Both the position numbers and the translations under genes were made by a program. A DNA stretch of 64,000 bases, from contig CAJIZI010000003.1 of assembly GCA_905181885.1 (NCBI GenBank), positions 427,266 through 491,265 on the forward strand, written 5' to 3'. Numbering within the stretch: position 1 is the first letter of the stretch; each line of letters opens with the position of its first letter. Of this stretch, positions 8,953 through 17,679 are shown in pieces. This stretch comes from an uncultured Gammaproteobacteria bacterium (GTDB taxonomy: Bacteria > Pseudomonadota > Gammaproteobacteria > Nitrosococcales > Methylophagaceae). Under the pieces are notes generated by a model, which was given only the letters and a program-made list of their open reading frames with translations, was not told where the DNA came from and did not search any database.

Positions 8953-10776
8953 ATGACCACTTTACTCTCACTCATCAATAGTCCCGATGACTTACGCCAG
9001 TTGGATAAAAACCAGTTGCCTCAGGTCGCAAATGAAATCAGAGCTCTGATTGTCGATAGCGTCCAGCAAACTGGTGGACATATTTCATCCAACCTCGGCG
9101 TTGTCGAACTCACACTTGCCCTGCATTATGTATTTAATACTCCCGAAGACCGGTTTGTTTGGGATGTGGGTCATCAAAGCTATGCCCACAAAATCATTAC
9201 TGGTCGCCGAGACCAAATGCACACCATGCGCCAAGCTGGCGGCTTATCCGGATTCCCTAAACGAAGTGAAAGTCCTTACGATACTTTTGGTGTAGGCCAT
9301 TCAAGTACCTCTATTAGTGCAGCACTTGGTATGGCAATCGCTGCCCAAGCCAGCGGAAATGCACGCCATAATGTCGCTATTATCGGTGATGGTGCCCTTA
9401 CAGCTGGCCAAGCTTATGAAGCATTAGCCCATGCTGGAGATCTGAGTGCTAATTTACTTGTAATTCTTAATGATAATGAAATGTCCATATCTAAAAATGT
9501 CGGAGGTATGTCAAATTATCTCGCTCGCATGTTATCAGGTAATTTTTATACATCTGCACGTGAAGGCAGCAAAAAAGTATTAGAAAAGTTACCTTCAGCA
9601 TGGGAATTTGCGCGTCGAGCAGAAGAGCACATGAAGGGCATGGTCATTCCTGGTACCTTGTTTGAAGAAATGGGCTTCAATTACATTGGTCCTATAGATG
9701 GCCATGACATGGATACATTATTGACCACACTGACAAATTTGCGTGACCGAAAAGGTCCTCAATTTCTACATATTGTGACAAAAAAAGGAAAAGGCTACCA
9801 ACCAGCCGAGCAACACCCCAATAGATATCATGGTGTCAGCCCCGCCAACAGTAAACCATCAGGGCCAAGTTACTCTAGTGTTTTCGGGCAGTGGTTATGT
9901 GATATGGCTGCTGAATCAGAAGATCTTATCGCTATTACTCCAGCGATGTGTGATGGTTCGGGCTTGACTGCTTTTTCTGAGCAATATCCAACGCGTTATT
10001 TTGATGTTGGTATCGCCGAACAACATGCCGTTACCTTGGCTGCCGGAATAGCTGCAGAAGGTAAAAAGCCAGTTGTCGCTATTTATTCAACTTTCCTTCA
10101 ACGTGCCTATGACCAACTAATTCATGATGTAGCTTTACAAAACCTATCTGTTTTATTTGCCATCGATCGAAGCGGCCTTGTTGGAGCTGATGGCGCTACG
10201 CACGCAGGTAGCTTTGACTTAAGCTACCTGCGTTGTATACCAAATTTGTTAATCATGGCTCCCGCGGATGAAAATGAATGCCGTCAGATGTTAACTACGG
10301 GATATGAGTACGAAGGACCTAGCGCCGTTCGTTATCCAAGAGGAACAGGTCCTGGTGTGTCTATCGACAAGTCATTAAAATCAATTGCAATTGGACAAGC
10401 ACAGACAATACGCAAAGGTGAAAAAATCGCTATTCTTGCTTTTGGTAGTATGGTGGCTGCAGCTATTGAGGCCGGTAATGAACTCAATGCCACTGTAGTG
10501 AATATGCGTTTTATTAAACCACTTGATAACGCATTGATCGCCAAAATATCTGAAACTCATGATTTGATTGTTACAATAGAAGAAAACACACGTATGGGTG
10601 GTGCTGGTAGCGGCATCGCAGAATATCTGCTTTCTATTGGTAATAACATACCTATCAAAATATTAGGTTTACCTGACAGTTTCCTTGACCATGGTGAACA
10701 TCAGGCGATGTTAGATGCTTCGGGGTTATGCTCTGATGGGATTATTAATACCGTCAGACAACATTTTCCGGCATAA
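8953..10776 (+). CDS. dxs: 1-deoxy-D-xylulose-5-phosphate synthase
   Basis: A 607-residue thiamine-diphosphate enzyme that condenses pyruvate and glyceraldehyde 3-phosphate, the first step of the MEP isoprenoid pathway. The thiamine-binding region includes [27 protein letters not shown] and [14 protein letters not shown]. The transketolase-like central part carries [15 protein letters not shown]. The protein is close to the usual 620 residues. It lies 12 bp after ispA, giving the common xseB-ispA-dxs arrangement; queD-folE2 follow 42 bp downstream. Confidence 0.96.
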   Translation: MTTLLSLINSPDDLRQLDKNQLPQVANEIRALIVDSVQQTGGHISSNLGVVELTLALHYVFNTPEDRFVWDVGHQSYAHKIITGRRDQMHTMRQAGGLSGFPKRSESPYDTFGVGHSSTSISAALGMAIAAQASGNARHNVAIIGDGALTAGQAYEALAHAGDLSANLLVILNDNEMSISKNVGGMSNYLARMLSGNFYTSAREGSKKVLEKLPSAWEFARRAEEHMKGMVIPGTLFEEMGFNYIGPIDGHDMDTLLTTLTNLRDRKGPQFLHIVTKKGKGYQPAEQHPNRYHGVSPANSKPSGPSYSSVFGQWLCDMAAESEDLIAITPAMCDGSGLTAFSEQYPTRYFDVGIAEQHAVTLAAGIAAEGKKPVVAIYSTFLQRAYDQLIHDVALQNLSVLFAIDRSGLVGADGATHAGSFDLSYLRCIPNLLIMAPADENECRQMLTTGYEYEGPSAVRYPRGTGPGVSIDKSLKSIAIGQAQTIRKGEKIAILAFGSMVAAAIEAGNELNATVVNMRFIKPLDNALIAKISETHDLIVTIEENTRMGGAGSGIAEYLLSIGNNIPIKILGLPDSFLDHGEHQAMLDASGLCSDGIINTVRQHFPA

Positions 10777-10818
10777 TGGCGACTTAAGTAGTACACCTAT
10801 CAATTATAAAAACCGATT

Positions 10819-11202
10819 ATGAGCAACGCTGCCTACACCTTAAAAATATCAACTGATTTCGCTTCTGCCCACACCTTACGTAACTACCCAGGTGACTGTA
10901 GTCGTATGCATGGACACAATTGGAAGGTTGAAGTTGAAGTCACAGCGACAGCTTTAAATGAACACGAAATGGGAATGGACTTTAAAACCATTAAAACTGC
11001 TACTCGTAAGTTAGCTAAAACACTGGATCATCGTTATTTAAATGATATTCCACCATTTGATACTCGGAACCCTACAGCAGAAAATATTGCCCAATATTTC
11101 TACCAACAATTAAGTAACATTTTAAATATCAAACAAGCCCGCGTTACTGCCGTTACCATTTGGGAAACGGATCGCGCCTGTGTTCGATACAGTGAGGATT
11201 AA
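10819..11202 (+). CDS. queD: 6-carboxy-5,6,7,8-tetrahydropterin synthase (QueD/PTPS family)
   Basis: A 127-residue PTPS-fold protein. Zinc ligands are His18 in SAHTL and His31 and His33 in MHGHNW, and Cys27 is the catalytic-type cysteine (DCSRMHGH). In queuosine synthesis this enzyme converts dihydroneopterin triphosphate to carboxy-tetrahydropterin. It is directly followed by folE2, whose product supplies dihydroneopterin triphosphate, which supports a pterin or queuosine-precursor role. Confidence 0.9.
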   Translation: MSNAAYTLKISTDFASAHTLRNYPGDCSRMHGHNWKVEVEVTATALNEHEMGMDFKTIKTATRKLAKTLDHRYLNDIPPFDTRNPTAENIAQYFYQQLSNILNIKQARVTAVTIWETDRACVRYSED

Positions 11203-11205
11203 AAC

Positions 11206-12015
11206 ATGACAACCGATAAAAAACCTGATTGCTGTGACGAAATAGAAGATGTGCAAAACATCGCCGATAAGCGTCATATTGCTATTGATAAAGTTGGTAT
11301 CAAAGATATTCAACACCCCATTAAAGTCAGTGACCGAAGTTCAGGTGAGCAACACACCATTGCTAACTTTAATATGTATGTGAATCTCCCTCACCAATTC
11401 AAGGGAACTCATATGTCACGATTTGTTGAAATTTTAAATCAACATGAACGTGAAATCACCGTGAAGTCTTTCCGTACCATGCTGGGTGAAATGACAGAAC
11501 GCTTGCAGGCAGACTCCGGGTATATCGAAATGGACTTCCCCTATTTCGTTAATAAAGAAGCTCCAATTAGTAAAGTTAAAAGCCTGATGGACTATCAGGC
11601 AAGCTTTATTGGTGAAATAAAGGGCGATGAAACAAACATAACGGTGAAAGTAATCGTTCCTGTTACGAGCTTATGCCCTTGCTCAAAAAACATTTCTGAT
11701 TACGGCGCACATAATCAGCGTTCACATGTCACACTAACTGTTCGCGTAGACAGCTTTGTCTGGATCGAGGACTTAATCGACTTAGTTGAAGAAGAAGCCT
11801 CATGTGAAATATTTGGTTTGCTAAAACGGCCCGATGAAAAGTATGTCACCGAGCGAGCTTATGATAATCCAAAGTTTGTTGAAGATATTGTTCGTGATAT
11901 TGCTGCCAGGCTGAATGAGGATAGTCGTATCAATGCATATACCGTCGAATCTGAAAACTTTGAATCTATCCATAATCACTCAGCTTATGCACTTATTAGT
12001 AAAGGTTTTGAATAA
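11206..12015 (+). CDS. folE2: GTP cyclohydrolase FolE2 (type IB)
   Basis: A 269-residue FolE2 enzyme, which converts GTP to dihydroneopterin triphosphate using metals other than zinc. Typical segments are DIQHPIKV near the N-terminus, [10 protein letters not shown], and the active-site stretch [20 protein letters not shown] with Cys157 and Cys159. It begins 3 bp after queD and probably shares a transcript with dxs-queD. In many bacteria FolE2 is a zinc-starvation backup under Zur, but no Zur-like palindrome was seen here, and no folE is in the window. Confidence 0.93.
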   Translation: MTTDKKPDCCDEIEDVQNIADKRHIAIDKVGIKDIQHPIKVSDRSSGEQHTIANFNMYVNLPHQFKGTHMSRFVEILNQHEREITVKSFRTMLGEMTERLQADSGYIEMDFPYFVNKEAPISKVKSLMDYQASFIGEIKGDETNITVKVIVPVTSLCPCSKNISDYGAHNQRSHVTLTVRVDSFVWIEDLIDLVEEEASCEIFGLLKRPDEKYVTERAYDNPKFVEDIVRDIAARLNEDSRINAYTVESENFESIHNHSAYALISKGFE

Positions 12016-12047
12016 CAAACATCACAGTGAAATAGTCCCAGTTAAAC

Positions 12048-12078
12048 ATATGGCCTCACACACTTAATGAGGCCATAT
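12048..12078 (+). terminator. Hairpin after folE2, possible terminator
   Basis: Arms ATATGGCCTCA and TGAGGCCATAT pair perfectly over 11 bp with a 9-nt loop, 33 bp after the folE2 stop. The stem is strong, but the following bases are not a clear T-tract, so it could be a weak or Rho-assisted terminator or a 3' stability hairpin. Confidence 0.5.
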
Positions 12079-12264
12079 ATTAGCCCTTAAAACACACATC
12101 CAATATTAGATGGCTACGTTAACCTACCAATTATTTTAATTGCTCTATTGGCTACATCTCACAATCAGCCTGCGTTCGTATAAGTGTCCTAACAACTTTA
12201 ATTCATACCTTTCTCAAACCCAGTAATATACCGAATACCCCAGTGAGCGTATCTCTAAGAGGCG

Positions 12265-12313
12265 TTAATAAGCACATGACACCAAACTAGTTGGTGTAAT
12301 ATGTACTTATTGA
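12265..12313. repeat. Long imperfect inverted repeat upstream of the 12428 gene
   Basis: The arms AATAAG-ACAT-ACACCAA and TTGGTGT-ATGT-CTTATT face each other around ACTAG, giving about 17 paired bases with small bulges over 49 nt. It lies about 115 bp upstream of the secreted-protein gene, so it could be an operator or an RNA hairpin in the leader. Confidence 0.6.
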
Positions 12314-12427
12314 TGGTCACTAAGCTTCGTTTCCTGCTATTATTGGATAATGTGTCATGTAAATCAGCTTTACTAAACCTGATTCTACGGCATGTATGTT
12401 ATTAATTACGTTTAAGTAAGGAAGTTT

Positions 12428-12991
12428 ATGATGAAAAGTATTATGAAATTTATCACTCTGTTAGTCCCAATGCTACTAGTTTCGCTTAGTGTACAAAGCG
12501 GTGGCCACACTGGTGGACACGAAGAGTCGAAAGAAGATCTTATCGCAAGAGCTATGTCTGCTGGACCTACAAATATGACAAAAAATGCCACTATCGTAGG
12601 TATGGATGGACATACTGTATTGAAAGAAGGAAACAATGGCTGGACTTGTATGCCTGGAATCCATGTTATTCCTGGTGACAAACACCCAATGTGTAATGAT
12701 GCTGTTTGGCAGCATTGGATGCATGCTATCGCTAATGGTGAAGAATTCACAACAGATAGAGTCGGTTTAGGATACATGCTGCAAGGTGATGCTCATGTTA
12801 GTAATACTGATCCTGGTGCAACTGACCCGAAAAATGGTGATGTATGGATCGAAGAAGGTCCTCACCTAATGGTTATAGTACCTGTAGATCTACTTAAGGG
12901 TGTATCAACTGACCCGTACAATGGTGGACCATACGTGATGTGGAAGGATACTCCTTACGCACACATTATGTTTCCAACACAAAATAAGTAA
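12428..12991 (+). CDS. Exported protein of unknown function
   Basis: A 187-residue protein with an N-terminal signal-peptide-like hydrophobic segment (about residues 5-22, FITLLVPMLLVSLSVQ), then a His/Gly stretch (GGHTGGHEE). The mature part contains CMPGIHV and MCNDAVWQHWMHAI, with two cysteines that could form a disulfide, and a Met/His/Trp-rich core. I do not recognise the family. A good Shine-Dalgarno sequence (TAAGGAAG) precedes the ATG; the neighbouring ATG at 12431 is equally possible. It is a single-gene unit with a long upstream region and a strong terminator, which suggests it is separately controlled and well expressed. Confidence 0.8.
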   Translation: MMKSIMKFITLLVPMLLVSLSVQSGGHTGGHEESKEDLIARAMSAGPTNMTKNATIVGMDGHTVLKEGNNGWTCMPGIHVIPGDKHPMCNDAVWQHWMHAIANGEEFTTDRVGLGYMLQGDAHVSNTDPGATDPKNGDVWIEEGPHLMVIVPVDLLKGVSTDPYNGGPYVMWKDTPYAHIMFPTQNK

Positions 12992-13004
12992 ATTAGTTTA
13001 AAAA

Positions 13005-13038
13005 AACAATAAGGCTCATTTTAATGAGCCTTATTGTT
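13005..13038 (+). terminator. Strong Rho-independent terminator
   Basis: Arms AACAATAAGGCTCA and TGAGCCTTATTGTT are perfectly complementary over 14 bp with a 6-nt loop, 13 bp after the stop of the exported protein gene, preceded by an A-run and followed by AT-rich sequence. Confidence 0.8.
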
Positions 13039-13490
13039 AATTTACTAAAAACGTTCCAAGATGTAATAGCCCAAAGTACCAAACTCAACCGGTCTAACAC
13101 CGCTATTTAATCAATATTTCCCATTTTAACTGCCCAGAACAAAACTAAAATAAATCAATAACCTTTCCGAGGTTATTAACTGCCAACTCGCCCTTCCCCC
13201 CAATATCCTCATGAAATCAACATCAGAATTCATAGTTATAGTCGATATATCAGCATTGGCTGACGAGATACTATCAATGTGTCTTTATACAAATTATTTC
13301 ATCAAAATTAAAAGTCTGCTATTTACACTTAATTTGTATCTCCGAATTACTACTCAGGGGACCTCATCTGATACTTTGAGATACATCCCCTCGTACGATA
13401 GCAATATTTAGCAGTATAATAGTTATTGTACTGCATGCTTTTGGTATGCTTTCAATAACGAGCTCAATAACTGAATAACTACAAATAATA
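13039..13490. other. 452-bp AT-rich intergenic region
   Basis: No supported gene. A small hairpin with arms AATAACCT and AGGTTATT and a 5-nt loop lies at 13157-13177. A 66-codon open stretch from 13211 has AT-driven composition and no ribosome binding site, so I treat it as non-coding. The right part must hold the promoter of mobAB, but no clear promoter boxes were identified. Confidence 0.6.
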
Positions 13491-14600
13491 ATGAATACAT
13501 CTAAAGCACATTCTGTCACTGGTGTTATTTTAGCTGGAGGCCGAGGCCAACGAATGGGGGGCCTAGACAAAGGTTTGCTAATGTTCGAGCAGCAACCATT
13601 GATTCAACACATCATCAACACACTATCAACGCAAGTTGACAGCCTCGTTATCAATGCCAATCGTAATATAGAGCGCTACCAACAATTCGGGTACCCCGTT
13701 ATTCTGGACAGCTTATCAGGGTTTTGCGGACCTCTTGCGGGTATGTATAGTGCAATGGAAGCCACTAAGTCAGATTATATCCTTACTGCACCCTGTGACT
13801 CACCTACAATATCACCTCACCTTCGTCAAAGAATGATGGAGGTCTTATTAATTAATCAAGCTGATATTGCTGTAGCCCATGATGGCAATCGTACTCAGCC
13901 AGTTTTTTGCCTGATAAAGTGCAGCTTGAAAGATGATCTTGAACGTTTTCTTAAACGGGGTGACAGAAAAATAGACCTATGGTTTAAACAACATAAACTA
14001 ATAGAAGTTGATTTTTCAGATCAACCTGATAGCTTTATTAACTTTAATCACCCAGAAGATATTACAGAACAGTTAAAACCAATAGTCTCACCATTACCAA
14101 TCATTGGCTTTTCTGCTTTTAGCGGTACAGGTAAAACTACTTTATTAACGCAGCTTATCCCTTTACTCAAGGCTAAGGGTATTGAGGTCGCCGTTATAAA
14201 ACATGCGCATCATAAATTTGAAGTCGATGTCCCCGGCAAAGATAGCTATCAGATTCGCAAAGCAGGTGCTCAACAAACGTTAATTACTTCTAGCTGCCTA
14301 ATGGCACTAATGCAAACAAACAGTACTGACCTAAGACTTGCCGATATATTGCCTCGGCTCGATACAACTACAATTGATGTTATCTTGGTCGAAGGTTTCA
14401 AACATGAACGGTTTTCTAAAATTGAATTACATCGCCCTAGTTTAGGAAAACCACTACTCTATCCAGAGGATGATTCCATTATCGCGATAGCTTGCGACCA
14501 AAAACCTCAATCAGAATATACAATCGATCAACTTGATCTTAACGATATTAATGCCGTTGCAAAATATATAGAGCACTTTATTGCTCACTGGACTTATTAA
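13491..14600 (+). CDS. mobAB: Fused molybdenum cofactor guanylyltransferase MobA and MobB
   Basis: A 369-residue two-domain protein. Residues 1 to about 190 are MobA, with LAGGRGQRMGGLDKGLL at about 14-30, and CGPLAGMYSAM and APCDSP further on; MobA joins GMP to molybdopterin. From about 203 onward comes MobB, a P-loop GTPase, with SAFSGTGKTTLLTQL, AVIKHAHHKFEVDVPGKDSY and VEGFKHERFSKIE. MobB is an accessory factor that helps load cofactor. The two are usually separate genes. MoeA follows directly, so this is a molybdenum cofactor finishing operon. Confidence 0.93.
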   Translation: MNTSKAHSVTGVILAGGRGQRMGGLDKGLLMFEQQPLIQHIINTLSTQVDSLVINANRNIERYQQFGYPVILDSLSGFCGPLAGMYSAMEATKSDYILTAPCDSPTISPHLRQRMMEVLLINQADIAVAHDGNRTQPVFCLIKCSLKDDLERFLKRGDRKIDLWFKQHKLIEVDFSDQPDSFINFNHPEDITEQLKPIVSPLPIIGFSAFSGTGKTTLLTQLIPLLKAKGIEVAVIKHAHHKFEVDVPGKDSYQIRKAGAQQTLITSSCLMALMQTNSTDLRLADILPRLDTTTIDVILVEGFKHERFSKIELHRPSLGKPLLYPEDDSIIAIACDQKPQSEYTIDQLDLNDINAVAKYIEHFIAHWTY

Positions 14601-14604
14601 AGCT

Positions 14605-15864
14605 ATGTCAAAATTCATTCCACAACCCAGTTGCGCTGATCCTGAAGATAAAAATAGACTCAGTATCGATGCTGCAAGAGATAGAATTTCTGCTCTAATA
14701 AAACCACTCAATTCATGGCAGCGTTATCCTATTAGGGATGCTCTCGACCGTGTCTTATATCAAGATATTATTTCGCCTATCAATGTCCCAGCACACAACA
14801 ATTCAGCAATGGATGGTTATGCAGTACGAAGTGATGATATTAATGATGGTTCATTAAATCTTAAACAAGTAGGCACCGCATTTGCTGGTAAACCTTTTAA
14901 AGGCAAAATAAATAGTGGTGAATGTATTCGCATAATGACTGGTGCCGTTGTACCCAATCAATGCAACACCATAATTATGCAAGAACAGGTAGACATTAAT
15001 GATGATATCGTCACAATTCATGGCCATCATCGTAAAGGTCAACATGTTCGTTATGTTGGTGAAGATATAAAAACTGGAGCAGTTGTACTAGCTGCTGGCC
15101 GACGTCTTGTACCCTCTGATATTGGCCTTCTTTCCTCACTTGGTATTGCCGATGTGAATGTCACCCGCAGACTACGTGTAGCCTTTTTCTCTACCGGTGA
15201 TGAGCTAAAATCTACCGGTGAGTCACTTGAAGTTGGCCAAATCTATGACAGTAATCGTTATACCCTCTTTGGTATGCTCAAACGCTTAGGAGTTGAAATA
15301 CTAGATATGGGAGTAGTCCCTGATCAAAAAGCTATACTTCGCCAGACACTGGCTGATGCGGCGCAACAAGCAGATGTTGTCATCACTTCTGGTGGTGTTT
15401 CCGTAGGAGATGCTGATTACGTTAAAGAAATGTTGGCGGAATTAGGTCAGGTCGATTTCTGGAAAATTGCCATGCGTCCGGGCCGACCTCTTGCCTTTGG
15501 GAAAATTAACAACTCGCTTTTTTTTGGTTTGCCCGGTAACCCCGTCTCCGTCATGGTCACTTTTTATCAATTTGTTACTCCCGCTCTACGTAAACTTATG
15601 GGTGAATCCAAACCCGACTCCATCACACTCCAAGTCACCTGTACTGACAAAATTCGCAAACGACCTGGTCGCTTTGAGTACCAGCGCGGTATTTTATTTA
15701 CAGATAACGATGGTCAAACAAAAGTTAAAACTACAGGTAGCCAAGGATCTGGAATCTTAAGCTCAATGAGTAATGCCAACTGCTTTATCTTGCTAGATGA
15801 ACAATGTGACGGCCTAGCAGCTAATAGCATAGTCTCTGTCCAACCATTCTCTGGTCTTATCTGA
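14605..15864 (+). CDS. moeA: Molybdopterin molybdenumtransferase
   Basis: A 419-residue MoeA, which inserts molybdate into adenylated molybdopterin. Motifs include NVPAHNNSAMDGYAVRSDD near the N-terminus, SGGVSVGDADYVKEML in the MogA-like domain, RPGRPLAFG, and GLPGNPVSVMVTF. I chose the ATG at 14605, 4 bp after the mobAB stop; a TTG at 14581 would add eight residues overlapping mobAB and is less likely. Its stop is immediately followed by the ATG of ttcA. MoaA-E genes are not in the window. Confidence 0.94.
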   Translation: MSKFIPQPSCADPEDKNRLSIDAARDRISALIKPLNSWQRYPIRDALDRVLYQDIISPINVPAHNNSAMDGYAVRSDDINDGSLNLKQVGTAFAGKPFKGKINSGECIRIMTGAVVPNQCNTIIMQEQVDINDDIVTIHGHHRKGQHVRYVGEDIKTGAVVLAAGRRLVPSDIGLLSSLGIADVNVTRRLRVAFFSTGDELKSTGESLEVGQIYDSNRYTLFGMLKRLGVEILDMGVVPDQKAILRQTLADAAQQADVVITSGGVSVGDADYVKEMLAELGQVDFWKIAMRPGRPLAFGKINNSLFFGLPGNPVSVMVTFYQFVTPALRKLMGESKPDSITLQVTCTDKIRKRPGRFEYQRGILFTDNDGQTKVKTTGSQGSGILSSMSNANCFILLDEQCDGLAANSIVSVQPFSGLI

Positions 15865-16740
15865 ATGGTTGATGTAACACGAAAAACAGTTAAACAAACT
15901 AAAGAGGTTAATAAATTACATAAGCGCTTACGTCATCAGGCAGGTCAGGCCATTGCTGACTACAACATGATACAAGATGGCGATAAAATTATGGTTTGCC
16001 TTTCCGGTGGTAAGGATAGCTATACTTTGCTTAATATTTTGATGAGTATGCAAAAACATGCACCTATAAAGTTTGAATTGATAGCGGTTAACCTTGACCA
16101 AAAACAACCCGGCTACCCAGAACATGTCCTCCCTGAATACCTTACCTCTATCGATGTACCATTCCATATCATCGAAAAAGATACTTATAGCATTGTAAAA
16201 AAGGTCGTACCAGAAGGGAAAACTACTTGCGGTATCTGTTCACGATTACGCCGTGGCTCACTCTATGCTTGGGCTAAAAAAAATGACATCACTAAGATTG
16301 CATTAGGACATCATCGCGATGATATTATTGAAACTACTTTTCTTAATATGTTTTATGGTAGTAAAATTAAAGCGATGCCACCAAAATTGCTCAGTGATGA
16401 CAAAAAAAACATCCTTATTCGGCCACTTTGTTATGTAAGCGAATCTGATATATCTAAATATTCTGAATGGCATAAATTCCCAATTATCCCCTGTAATCTC
16501 TGTGGTTCCCAAGATAACCTTCAACGCCAAGTAATCAAGGATATGTTGCAAGGTTGGGAAAAACAACAACCTGGCCGTCTTGATAATATCTTTCGTAGCC
16601 TACAGAACATTTCACCATCTCAATTAGCAGATAATGAACTATTCAACTTCAAAGACCTAGAGCTTCATCGTGAAATATTTTCCGACAAAGATTCCTATTC
16701 CGATATTAATAGCTACTCCCCCAACTTGAGTAAACATTAG
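15865..16740 (+). CDS. ttcA: tRNA 2-thiocytidine(32) synthetase
   Basis: A 291-residue TtcA, an ATP- and iron-sulfur-dependent enzyme that thiolates C32 of certain tRNAs. The PP-loop motif SGGKDS lies at residues 47-52. The Fe-S cysteines are in [12 protein letters not shown] (CxxC) and [27 protein letters not shown] is the family's GHH motif. The ATG begins immediately after the moeA TGA, so it is co-transcribed with the molybdenum cofactor genes although it serves tRNA modification. Confidence 0.95.
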   Translation: MVDVTRKTVKQTKEVNKLHKRLRHQAGQAIADYNMIQDGDKIMVCLSGGKDSYTLLNILMSMQKHAPIKFELIAVNLDQKQPGYPEHVLPEYLTSIDVPFHIIEKDTYSIVKKVVPEGKTTCGICSRLRRGSLYAWAKKNDITKIALGHHRDDIIETTFLNMFYGSKIKAMPPKLLSDDKKNILIRPLCYVSESDISKYSEWHKFPIIPCNLCGSQDNLQRQVIKDMLQGWEKQQPGRLDNIFRSLQNISPSQLADNELFNFKDLELHREIFSDKDSYSDINSYSPNLSKH

Positions 16741-16830
16741 ATCTTTAGGTAATACCATAAAGTCATTAGGCACAAATCCTCAAACTGCTTTATTTGTTAA
16801 TCATTTTGAGCATTTGAATATATCCAGATG

Positions 16831-16848
16831 ACGATTATTAATAGTCGT
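16831..16848. promoter_or_regulatory. 18-bp palindrome, possible operator
   Basis: ACGATTATTAATAGTCGT reads almost the same on both strands; only one base-pair position breaks symmetry. It lies about 155 bp upstream of the candidate promoter at 17003, a plausible activator site. The binding protein is unknown. Confidence 0.4.
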
Positions 16849-16927
16849 TAGAGATGAGAAGAAATCTTTACTATCAGTACAATTTTTCAACCATAAATAT
16901 TCAATTTTGAACATTCAGTATACAAAG

Positions 16928-16951
16928 TAATCTTAATCTTAATCTTAATCT
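16928..16951. repeat. Tandem hexanucleotide repeat (TAATCT)x4
   Basis: Four perfect head-to-tail copies of TAATCT followed by TAAG. It lies about 50 bp upstream of the promoter candidate of the AmiS/UreI gene. Short tandem repeats of this kind can vary in copy number, and copy changes can tune expression. Confidence 0.8.
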
Positions 16952-17002
16952 TAAGAAAATATTTTTTCAGTCCTAGAGTCTAATCTAAACTAATTAAAGC
17001 TC

Positions 17003-17031
17003 TTGACTTTAATATATTTAAGTACCAATAT
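17003..17031 (+). promoter_or_regulatory. Sigma-70-type promoter for the amide/urea channel gene
   Basis: A -35 element TTGACT, 17-bp spacer, and -10 element CAATAT. It is 64 bp upstream of the channel gene ATG, leaving a leader of about 55 nt that contains the 17055-17076 hairpin. Confidence 0.5.
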
Positions 17032-17054
17032 CGGAATTGTAACCAAATGGTAAC

Positions 17055-17076
17055 TGGGCTATCTAAATTTAGCCCA
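17055..17076 (+). promoter_or_regulatory. Leader hairpin just upstream of the ribosome binding site
   Basis: Arms TGGGCTA and TAGCCCA (7 bp, 8-nt loop) end 6 nt before the Shine-Dalgarno TAAGGAG. It could affect translation or mRNA stability of the channel gene. Confidence 0.45.
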
Positions 17077-17095
17077 AGCATCTAAGGAGTTTCTT

Positions 17096-17605
17096 ATGAC
17101 AGCTCACATAACAGGTGTCCCGCTATTATTTATAGGATTTTTACTAATTATTAATGCGATGTGGTTGCAAGATAAAGTTGATTCTAAAGACGTTGGCGTC
17201 TTCAATCTTATCGTTGGTTTACTTGCTTTTATCTCAGCACTCTTTTATGGTTTTTTCCAAAAAGACTATCCTCTGTCTGCAGGCGGTATGCTGTTTGCCA
17301 TCACCTATATTTGGATTGGTATTAATGCTCTTCGTGGCGCTGAGGACCAGCGTGCATTAGGTTATTACTGTGGCCTCGTTTCCCTCACGACCATTCCATA
17401 TGCTTACCATGCTTTTATTGCCGGGGACTTCGGCTGGACGTTCGAATGGATAACCTTTGGTTTTCTATGGTTTTTATTTTACTTACAACTTGCTAAGAAA
17501 AACACTAATATCATGGCTGTTACAATTTTTAGTACATTTTTTGTCGGCATTGAAGTTGCCGTTACTGGCTGGGCTTATCTCTACGGTTACTGGCCTTTTG
17601 CCTAA
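17096..17605 (+). CDS. AmiS/UreI family amide or urea channel
   Basis: A 169-residue hydrophobic protein with six predicted membrane helices, the size and layout of the AmiS/UreI family of pH-linked urea or short-chain amide channels in the inner membrane. Recognisable family segments are VGLLAFISALFYGF, the loop plus helix FAITYIWIGINAL, and the C-terminal FEWITFGFLWFLFYL. A strong TAAGGAG precedes the ATG. No urease or amidase gene is in the window, so the substrate (urea, acetamide or formamide) is open. The TorF-like porin gene follows 74 bp downstream. Confidence 0.9.
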   Translation: MTAHITGVPLLFIGFLLIINAMWLQDKVDSKDVGVFNLIVGLLAFISALFYGFFQKDYPLSAGGMLFAITYIWIGINALRGAEDQRALGYYCGLVSLTTIPYAYHAFIAGDFGWTFEWITFGFLWFLFYLQLAKKNTNIMAVTIFSTFFVGIEVAVTGWAYLYGYWPFA

Positions 17606-17679
17606 TAAAAAGCTAGAACTAAAAAGCAACGTTTACTAATTAAGTCATTATTCCATAGCTCCTCGGAGATTAAAATACC

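Larger units (their letters stand above)
12016..12427. other. 412-bp intergenic region with two inverted repeats
   Basis: No credible gene is present. Near the left end, 12048-12078 is a perfect 11-bp inverted repeat (ATATGGCCTCA, 9-nt loop) that may end the folE2 transcript, although no T-run follows. Further right, 12265-12313 is a long imperfect inverted repeat centred on CACCAAACTAGTTGGTG. The ribosome binding site of the next gene (TAAGGAAG) lies at the right edge. Confidence 0.7.
16741..17095. other. 355-bp control region before the amide/urea channel gene
   Basis: No gene. It holds a near-perfect 18-bp palindrome (16831-16848), four tandem copies of TAATCT (16928-16951), a sigma-70-like promoter (17003-17031) and a leader hairpin (17055-17076) just before the Shine-Dalgarno sequence. 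This is dense regulatory-looking structure for one intergenic region. Confidence 0.65.

Noticed and set aside
10777..10818. Riboswitch or Zur box before queD-folE2
   Set aside because: The gap is 42 bp with no conserved structure or palindrome.
12412..12777. - strand open frame opposite the exported protein
   Set aside because: The + strand frame has a ribosome site, signal peptide and terminator; the opposite frame has none.
13211..13411. 66-codon open frame in the 13.0-13.5 kb gap
   Set aside because: No ribosome binding site, AT-driven composition and no family features; likely non-coding.
16928..16951. CRISPR-like repeat
   Set aside because: Units are 6 bp with no spacers; this is a simple tandem repeat.
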